In this document: one piece after another, positions 56,861 through 64,000 of the stretch | Layout of the letters: every line of letters starts with the position of its first letter | Position numbering within the stretch: the stretch's first letter is position 1 | Source: Rhodocyclaceae bacterium | Lineage (GTDB): Bacteria > Pseudomonadota > Gammaproteobacteria > Burkholderiales > Rhodocyclaceae | Assembly: GCA_028713915.1 (NCBI GenBank) | Contig: JAQTNK010000011.1 | Location: forward strand, 35,426 to 99,425 | DNA: 64,000 bases | Direction: 5' to 3' | The notes under the pieces: generated by a model | The model's input: only the letters and a program-made list of their open reading frames with translations | What the model was told of the DNA's origin: nothing | The model's database searches: none | Position numbers and translations under genes: made by a program

Positions 56861-56932
56861 TTTTCCCGGCGCGAGCCGGATAGTCGACAAAAATAATCGG
56901 GTATAGTGAAGCTTCCGCCAGCGGAGGCAGCC

Positions 56933-58927
<1,995 letters not shown>

Positions 58928-58982
58928 CTATCGCTAGACTTTCGGCGCCATTTCGCACCCATCACTCAACAGAGGTCAATAA

Positions 58983-59309
58983 ATGAAACTCATCGCTGCA
59001 AGCATCATCGCCGCGGCCGCCTTGGCCGCCATTCCCGCCTTGGCCGACGACAGCCCCGGCCTGGCCCTGGCCAAGAAGAGCAACTGCATGGCCTGCCACG
59101 CCGTCGACAAGAAGATCGTCGGCCCCGCCTACCATGACGTGGCCAAGAAGTACGCCGGCCAGAAGGACGCCGAAGCCAAGCTGGTCGCCAAGGTCAAGGC
59201 CGGCGGCAAGGGCGTCTGGGGCGAAATTCCGATGCCGCCGAACAGTCCTGCCGTCAAGGACGAAGACATCAAGACGCTGGTCAAGTGGGTCCTCGCCGGC
59301 GCCAAGTGA
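58983..59309 (+). CDS. Periplasmic monohaem cytochrome c (class I, c-551-like)
   Basis: The 108-residue protein has a signal peptide (LIAASIIAAAALAAIPALA), a CMACH haem motif (Cys35, Cys38, His39) and an axial-ligand Met in IPMPPN (about 83). The KKSNCMACHAVDKKIVGPAYHDVAKKY region is typical of cytochrome c-551/c-552 electron carriers. It would shuttle electrons to a terminal oxidase or nitrite reductase. A terminator follows. Confidence 0.93.
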   Translation: MKLIAASIIAAAALAAIPALADDSPGLALAKKSNCMACHAVDKKIVGPAYHDVAKKYAGQKDAEAKLVAKVKAGGKGVWGEIPMPPNSPAVKDEDIKTLVKWVLAGAK

Positions 59310-59330
59310 CCGCCTGCGCATGCCGCACGG

Positions 59331-59356
59331 AACCCGGCCCGGTGCCGGGTTTTTTT
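59331..59356 (+). terminator. Rho-independent terminator after the cytochrome gene
   Basis: AACCCGGC/GCCGGGTT forms an 8-bp stem with a 5-base loop and is followed by more T (to 59356), 22 bases after the stop. Confidence 0.93.
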
Positions 59357-59503
59357 ATGCCCTTTTTCATACTTGCATATTCCGTCCCAGCGTCCAGAAT
59401 AAGCAAAGTGGATTGACCCATCAGGACAATCCGCGCGGGGAAGGCAACAACAAGCAGCGCCAAGCTGCCCCCGTTCTGCAAATCGTCGCCAAGGGAGGCC
59501 ACA

Positions 59504-60892
59504 ATGACGAGCAAGGAAGTCACCATCGAAACCGGTGTACCAGTATCCGCGCGCACGGGCGCATTGAGCGATCTGTATCTGAAGGAAGACTGGTGGGCCA
59601 TCTGGCTGGGCTTGGGCACCGTCGTGCTCGCCGTCGTGCTGTTCAGCAACGGCAATTACTTTCTCAAGGCTCTCGCCGTCAATCCCGGCGGCTTGAAGTG
59701 GGTCAGCGCCGACCAGTTGCTGGCGCACTTCGCCAACAACGCCTCGATGTACCTGCTCCAGTTCGTCGCCTGGCTGGTGCTGTTTGGCGTCAGTTGCCGC
59801 GTCATGGGCATCAAGATGGCCCAGTTCGTGCCGGCTTTCGTGTTCCTCTATCTGCTGTCGCTGGCGATGTTCGGCATCTCCGGCTGGGTCGACGCCACCA
59901 AGTACAACATGGAAGCGCCGCTGCTCGCCCTGCTGATCGGCCTGTTCATTTCCAACTTCATCGGCCTGCCGGCGTGGATGGACGCCGGCTTTCGCGTCGA
60001 GTACTTCGTCAAGCTCGGCATCGTCCTGCTGGGCGCCACCTTCCCCATCAGCCTGGTGGCGACGGCGGGCCCGGTCGCCATCGGCCAGGCGATGACGATC
60101 TCCGTGGTGACCTGCCTCACCATTTTCTTCGTCGGCACCCGCGTCTTCGGCCTGGAGAAGCGGCTGTGCGCGGTGCTCGGCGTCGGCGGCTCGGTCTGCG
60201 GCGTTTCCGGCTCCATGGCCATCGCCGCCTCGGTCGGGGCGAAGAAGGAAGACCTCTATACCTCGGTCACGCTGGTCGTGGTCTGGGCGCTGGTCATGGT
60301 GGTCTTCCTGCCTTTCGTCTCGCAGGCCCTCGGCTTGTCGGCGGGCGTCGCCGGCGCCTGGATCGGCACTTCGGAGTTCGCCGACGCCGCCGGCTTTGCC
60401 GCCGCCAGCGCCTACGGCAAGATGGCCGGCAACGAGGATGCGGCGATCAAGGCCTTTACCCTGATGAAAGTCATCGGCCGCGACGTCTGGATCGGCATCT
60501 GGTCGCTGCTCTTCGCCCTGATTTCGACGATGGTGTGGGAGCGCAAGGAAGTCGGCGCCAAGCCCGATGCCGGCGAAGTCTGGCGGCGTTTCCCGAAGTT
60601 CGTGATCGGCTTCTTCGTCGCCTCCGCCTTCATGTCGCTGGTCACCAGCGGCTACAGCCCGGAAGAGTTCAACAAGGTGGTGAAGCCCTTGCTGATTCTG
60701 CCGCTCAATTCGCTGCGCACCTGGGCCTTCATTTTCTGCTTCCTCAGCATCGGCCTGACGACGCGCTTCCGCGAACTGAAGTCGGTCGGCTGGAAGCCTT
60801 TCTTTGCCTTCACCATCGGCGTCGCCGTCAACGTCACCTTGGGCTACATCCTCTCGGTCCATGTCTTCGGCGCCCACTGGAGCGCGCTGTAA
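59504..60892 (+). CDS. YeiH/UPF0324 family membrane transporter
   Basis: The 462-residue protein has ten or more hydrophobic segments and the UPF0324 traits: LLALLIGLFISNFIGLP, VKLGIVLLGATFPISL, GVGGSVCGVSGSMAIAASV and DAAGFAAASAYGKMAGNEDAAIKAFTLMKVIGRDVW. The family is annotated as putative sulfate exporter, but transport is not well shown. The N-terminal extension (about 1-80) is longer than in YeiH. A strong GGGAGG precedes the start, and a Cys-rich mini-gene follows with no gap. Confidence 0.86.
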   Translation: MTSKEVTIETGVPVSARTGALSDLYLKEDWWAIWLGLGTVVLAVVLFSNGNYFLKALAVNPGGLKWVSADQLLAHFANNASMYLLQFVAWLVLFGVSCRVMGIKMAQFVPAFVFLYLLSLAMFGISGWVDATKYNMEAPLLALLIGLFISNFIGLPAWMDAGFRVEYFVKLGIVLLGATFPISLVATAGPVAIGQAMTISVVTCLTIFFVGTRVFGLEKRLCAVLGVGGSVCGVSGSMAIAASVGAKKEDLYTSVTLVVVWALVMVVFLPFVSQALGLSAGVAGAWIGTSEFADAAGFAAASAYGKMAGNEDAAIKAFTLMKVIGRDVWIGIWSLLFALISTMVWERKEVGAKPDAGEVWRRFPKFVIGFFVASAFMSLVTSGYSPEEFNKVVKPLLILPLNSLRTWAFIFCFLSIGLTTRFRELKSVGWKPFFAFTIGVAVNVTLGYILSVHVFGAHWSAL

Positions 60893-61120
60893 ATGTCCGA
60901 CTGCACGCAATGCCTGCATTGCGAGGACGACCCCGGCAGCATCGAGCGTTTGCTGCCGGGGATGAACATCCTCAGTTCCGCCTATGGCAACACCCGCGGC
61001 ATCACGGCGATTTGCCAGCATCACGACATGTTCATATCCCCCGGTCTCGCCTGCGCCGATTTTCGGGCGCGGCCGGGCCTCGCCGCCGCCGCTGCGGCAA
61101 GCGTGCCGCAACACCGTTGA
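60893..61120 (+). CDS. Cys-rich small protein coupled to the UPF0324 transporter
   Basis: The 75-residue protein starts immediately after the transporter stop (TAAATG). Its N-terminus has CTQCLHC (Cys4, 7, 10), then ICQHH (Cys41) and LACADF (Cys54), a pattern that could bind zinc or an iron-sulfur cluster. The tail is Ala/Arg-rich low complexity. I do not recognise a family. Adjacency suggests an accessory role for the transporter. Confidence 0.65.
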   Translation: MSDCTQCLHCEDDPGSIERLLPGMNILSSAYGNTRGITAICQHHDMFISPGLACADFRARPGLAAAAAASVPQHR

Positions 61121-61213
61121 CCCGGGCCGGCGGCACGATTGACAAGGCCCAGGCTGCGCGCAACAATCGCCGCGGCTCATACCAATAAATTCGTTCTCAA
61201 CGGAGATATCCCC

Positions 61214-62476
61214 ATGAATGTGCCCGTCAAAGCGATTTCCATTTCGATAGCCGCCGCGCTGGCGGCGCTTGCCTGCAGCAAGGAAGCGCCGCCGCCGCCC
61301 GCCGTGCAGGCGCCCGCGCCGCCGCCGCCGGCGCTGGTCGTCAAGATCGGCCACGCTGCGCCGCTCACCGGCCCGCAGGCGCACCTGGGCAAGGACAACG
61401 AGAACGGCGCCGTGCTCGCCATCGAGGACGCCAATGCCGAAAAGCTCAAGTTCGGCGGCCGCGACGTCAAGTTCGAACTGATGAGCGAAGACGACCAGGC
61501 CGACCCCAAGCAGGGCACGCTGGTGGCGCAGAAGTTCGTCGACGCCAAGGTGAACGCCGTGGTCGGCCACCTGAATTCCGGCACCACCATTCCGGCCTCG
61601 AAGATCTATAACGACGCCGGCATTCCCGAGGTCTCGCCCTCGGCGACCAACCCGACCTACACCAAGCAGGGCTTCAAGACCGCCTTCCGCGTCATGGCCA
61701 ACGACGAGCAGCAGGGCAAGGTGCTCGGCAACTATGCCGCCAACCAGCTCCAGGCGAAGACTGTCGCCGTCATCGACGACAAGACGGCCTACGGCGAAGG
61801 CGTCGCCGCCGAATTCAAGAAGGCCGCCCTGGCTGCCGGCGTCAAGGTCGTCGACGAGGAACACACCGACGACAAGGCCATCGACTTCGCCGCCATCCTC
61901 ACCAAGATCAAGGGCAAGCGGCCCAACCTCGTCTTCTACGGCGGCATGGACGCGCAAGGCGGCCCGATGGCGGCGCAGATGAAGAAGCTCGGCCTCAAGA
62001 GCAAGTTCCTGATGGCCGACGGCGGCTGCACCGTCGAGTTCCACAAGCTCGCCGGCGCGGCGGGCGACGGCGCCTACTGCTCGCTGCCGGGCGTGCCGCT
62101 CGACAAGATGCCGGGCGGCCCCGCCTTCAAGGACAAGTACGCGAAGAAGTTCAACGCCGACATCCAGCTCTACGCCCCTTACGTCTATGACGCCGTCATG
62201 GTCATCGTCGAAGCCGCGAAGCGCGCCAACAGCGCCGAGCCGGCGAAGATCCTCGCCGAACTGCCGAAGACGAACTACCAGGGCGTCACCGGCAACATCA
62301 GCTTCGACGAGAACGGCGACATCAAGAACGGCGCCATCACGCTCTACACCGCCAAGGACGGCAAGTGGGAGCCGCTGGAAACCATCGGCGGCGCGCCGGC
62401 CGAGGCTGCTGCCCCAGCTGCCCCTGAAGCGGCAGCGCCGGCCGCGGCACCGGCCCAGCCGGCCGAGAAGAAATAG
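61214..62476 (+). CDS. livJ: Branched-chain amino acid ABC transporter binding lipoprotein (LivJ-like)
   Basis: The 420-residue periplasmic binding protein has a lipobox (AALACSK, Cys about 21), a Pro/Ala linker, and a Leu/Ile/Val-binding fold: VKIGHAAPLTGPQAHLGKDNENGAVLAIEDAN, VNAVVGHLNSGTTIPASKIYNDAG and SPSATNPTYTKQG. The Ala/Pro-rich tail (about 396-420) is unusual. The start is the ATG at 61214, not the track's 61139. livH and livM follow after a terminator. Confidence 0.92.
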   Translation: MNVPVKAISISIAAALAALACSKEAPPPPAVQAPAPPPPALVVKIGHAAPLTGPQAHLGKDNENGAVLAIEDANAEKLKFGGRDVKFELMSEDDQADPKQGTLVAQKFVDAKVNAVVGHLNSGTTIPASKIYNDAGIPEVSPSATNPTYTKQGFKTAFRVMANDEQQGKVLGNYAANQLQAKTVAVIDDKTAYGEGVAAEFKKAALAAGVKVVDEEHTDDKAIDFAAILTKIKGKRPNLVFYGGMDAQGGPMAAQMKKLGLKSKFLMADGGCTVEFHKLAGAAGDGAYCSLPGVPLDKMPGGPAFKDKYAKKFNADIQLYAPYVYDAVMVIVEAAKRANSAEPAKILAELPKTNYQGVTGNISFDENGDIKNGAITLYTAKDGKWEPLETIGGAPAEAAAPAAPEAAAPAAAPAQPAEKK

Positions 62477-62500
62477 GCGACGCCTGTTCGCGGCGAGGCA

Positions 62501-62527
62501 ACGGCACCCGCGGGTGCCGTTTCTTTT
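62501..62527 (+). terminator. Rho-independent terminator between livJ and livH
   Basis: ACGGCACC/GGTGCCGT pairs across CGCG and is followed by TTCTTTT. It ends 30 bases before livH, so it probably attenuates transcription to give more binding protein than permease. Confidence 0.9.
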
Positions 62528-62556
62528 GCCTGCGCTAAAGCTATATCATCGCGGCC

Positions 62557-63543
62557 GTGGATATCCTCCTCCAGCAAGTCTTCAACGGCCTCACCCTGGG
62601 CAGCATCTACGCCCTGGTGGCGCTCGGCTATACGATGGTCTACGGCATCATGGGCCTGATCAACTTCGCCCACGGCGAAGTCGTCATGATCGGTGCGCTG
62701 TCCGCGCTGGCGGCGACGAAGCCGCTGGCGGCGAGCGGCCTGCCGGGGCCGCTGGTCGCGCTGCTGGCGCTGGCCGTGGCGGTGCTGGTCTGCATGGCGC
62801 TCGGCTTCACCATCGAGCGCATCGCCTACCGGCCGCTGCGCAACGCGCCGCGGCTGGCGCCGCTGATCACCGCCATCGGCGTCTCGATCGTCCTGCAGCA
62901 GGTGGCGATGCTGATCTGGGGGCGCAACTATTTCTCGGTGCCGTCGCTGCTGCCGGCTGCGCCGCACGACGTCTTCGGCGCCGAGATCACCGATCTGCAG
63001 ATTCTCATCATGGTCGTCGCCGCGCTGACCATGGCCGGCCTGATGCTGCTGGTCAATCGCACGCGCCTGGGCCGCGCCATGCGCGCCACCGCCGAGAACC
63101 CGGCCATCGCCGGGCTCATGGGCGTCGATGCCAACCGCATCGTTTCGCTGACCTTCGTCATCGGCTCGGCGCTGGCCGCGCTCGCCGGCGTGCTGGTCTC
63201 GGCCAACTACGGCATCGCCCATTACCAGATGGGCTTCATCCTCGGCCTCAAGGCCTTCACCGCGGCAGTGCTCGGCGGCATCGGCAACCTCGCCGGCGCC
63301 ATGCTCGGCGGCGTGCTGCTCGGCGTCATCGAAGCGCTCGGCGCCGGCTACATCGGCGACGCCACCAACGTCTGCACGCTCGCGCACGTTCTGCCCGGCC
63401 TTGGCGACATGTGCGCGGCGGACCCCACGCAGAGCCTGCTGGGCAGCAACTACCAGGACGTCTTCGCCTTCTTCGTGCTGATCGTCGTGCTCATCTTCCG
63501 GCCGTCGGGCCTGATGGGCGAGAAAGTATCTGAGCGCGCATGA
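62557..63543 (+). CDS. livH: Branched-chain amino acid ABC permease LivH
   Basis: The 328-residue inner-membrane permease has the LivH/LivM fold with about eight hydrophobic segments: [39 protein letters not shown] near the N-terminus and the [32 protein letters not shown] loop that contacts the ATPases. The start is GTG at 62557. It overlaps livM by ATGA. Confidence 0.95.
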   Translation: MDILLQQVFNGLTLGSIYALVALGYTMVYGIMGLINFAHGEVVMIGALSALAATKPLAASGLPGPLVALLALAVAVLVCMALGFTIERIAYRPLRNAPRLAPLITAIGVSIVLQQVAMLIWGRNYFSVPSLLPAAPHDVFGAEITDLQILIMVVAALTMAGLMLLVNRTRLGRAMRATAENPAIAGLMGVDANRIVSLTFVIGSALAALAGVLVSANYGIAHYQMGFILGLKAFTAAVLGGIGNLAGAMLGGVLLGVIEALGAGYIGDATNVCTLAHVLPGLGDMCAADPTQSLLGSNYQDVFAFFVLIVVLIFRPSGLMGEKVSERA

Positions 63544-64000
63544 TCGAGCCAAAGAAGAAGGCCCTGCTCGGCACCGTCCTCATCGCCGTGGTGCTGCTGG
63601 CGGCGCCCTTCGTCGTCGGCAAGAATTTCGGCAACGCCTGGGTGCGCGTGCTCGACTTCGCCGCGCTCTACATCATGCTGGCGCTGGGCTTGAACATCGT
63701 CGTCGGTTTCGCCGGCCTGCTCGATCTCGGCTACATCGCCTTCTACGCCGTCGGCGCCTACCTCTATGCGCTGCTGGCTTCGCCGCACTTCGGCCTGCAC
63801 TGGCCGGCCTGGGCCATCCTGCCGCTGGGCGCCGGCGTCGCCGGCCTCTTCGGCGTGCTGCTCGGCGCGCCGACGCTGCGGCTGCGCGGCGACTACCTCG
63901 CCATCGTCACGCTCGGCTTCGGCGAGATCATCCGCATCTTCCTCAACAACCTGAATGCGCCGGTGAACATCACCAACGGCCCGCAGGGCATCGCCCGCAT
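63540..64000 (+). CDS. livM: Branched-chain amino acid ABC permease LivM (partial)
   Basis: The frame opens with ATG at 63540, overlapping the livH stop, and runs to the window edge without a stop, which explains its absence from the track. The 153 visible residues include [41 protein letters not shown] and [30 protein letters not shown], both standard for LivM. The remaining C-terminal half and the livG/livF ATPases should lie beyond the edge. Confidence 0.93.
   Translation, partial: MIEPKKKALLGTVLIAVVLLAAPFVVGKNFGNAWVRVLDFAALYIMLALGLNIVVGFAGLLDLGYIAFYAVGAYLYALLASPHFGLHWPAWAILPLGAGVAGLFGVLLGAPTLRLRGDYLAIVTLGFGEIIRIFLNNLNAPVNITNGPQGIAR

Overview
The window is about 64 kb of GC-rich, densely coding bacterial DNA. 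Most genes are separated by a few bases or overlap by ATGA. The gene content fits a betaproteobacterium, with Rhodocyclales-like the best guess: zapA next to 6S RNA, a cobalamin riboswitch ahead of btuB, malonyl-CoA decarboxylase with MatB, a GntR/methylmalonyl-CoA mutase/MeaB/PCC cluster, sulfide:quinone oxidoreductase, CheY/CheZ and a Liv transporter. The lineage is inferred from content and style only. I saw no tRNA, rRNA, CRISPR array, prophage or intact insertion sequence.

Layout. (1) 0-7.6 kb: an EAL/HDOD signalling protein, then a minus-strand vitamin B12 operon (cobalamin riboswitch, btuB, btuC, btuD, btuF, cobyrinate a,c-diamide synthase). (2) 7.7-12.5 kb: a small coiled-coil protein, zapA, 6S RNA with terminator, then ubiE/menG, menA, EVE, TauE/SafE, a GST and a STAS-like protein. 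(3) 12.6-16.7 kb: an MFS exporter facing a malonate pair (matB, malonyl-CoA decarboxylase). (4) 16.8-20.5 kb: ECF sigma factor and anti-sigma, divergent from a Tat-exported phosphoesterase and YceI across a nested dyad; then an ankyrin lipoprotein. (5) 20.6-26.5 kb: an orphan sensor kinase, a FeoB-like transporter with degenerate G motifs, a YrfG-like HAD phosphatase, an exported DsrE-like protein and an enoyl-CoA hydratase.

(6) 26.5-34.6 kb is the most unusual region. A secreted TPR-CHAT protease with a small secreted partner is divergent from a CHASE2 membrane protein, a secreted metacaspase-like protein (SH3-like, p20, EF-hand, DUF4384-like) and a secreted protein resembling the metacaspase C-terminus. 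Together they look like an extracytoplasmic caspase-clan cassette. (7) 34.7-37.6 kb: BNR-repeat protein with a MoaD-like partner, GFA protein, CDF metal exporter. (8) 37.9-39.4 kb: SQR with a 66-residue companion.

(9) 39.5-47.1 kb: a complete propionyl-CoA module without its epimerase: GntR regulator, B12-dependent methylmalonyl-CoA mutase, MeaB, PccB, PccA. It needs the vitamin imported by the first operon, and a VOC protein at 51 kb could supply the epimerase. (10) 47.4-53.4 kb: ALDH7-type dehydrogenase, a 30-bp inverted repeat, then a minus-strand run (infA, methyltransferase, lgt, VOC, Old Yellow Enzyme, enoyl-CoA hydratase). (11) 53.7-64 kb: a 59-codon ORF missed by the track, ilvD, cheY-cheZ, a YyaL-type protein, cytochrome c, a YeiH-like transporter with a Cys-rich mini-protein, and livJ-livH-livM, with livM cut by the window edge.

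The only gene-free stretch over 300 bases is 7265-7702, which holds the riboswitch and btuB leader. The 250-base gap at 8203-8451 is filled by 6S RNA and its terminator. Gaps of 230-300 bases at 37648-37934, 47128-47363, 48900-49136 and 53390-53685 are described under the repeats, hairpins and neighbouring genes there.
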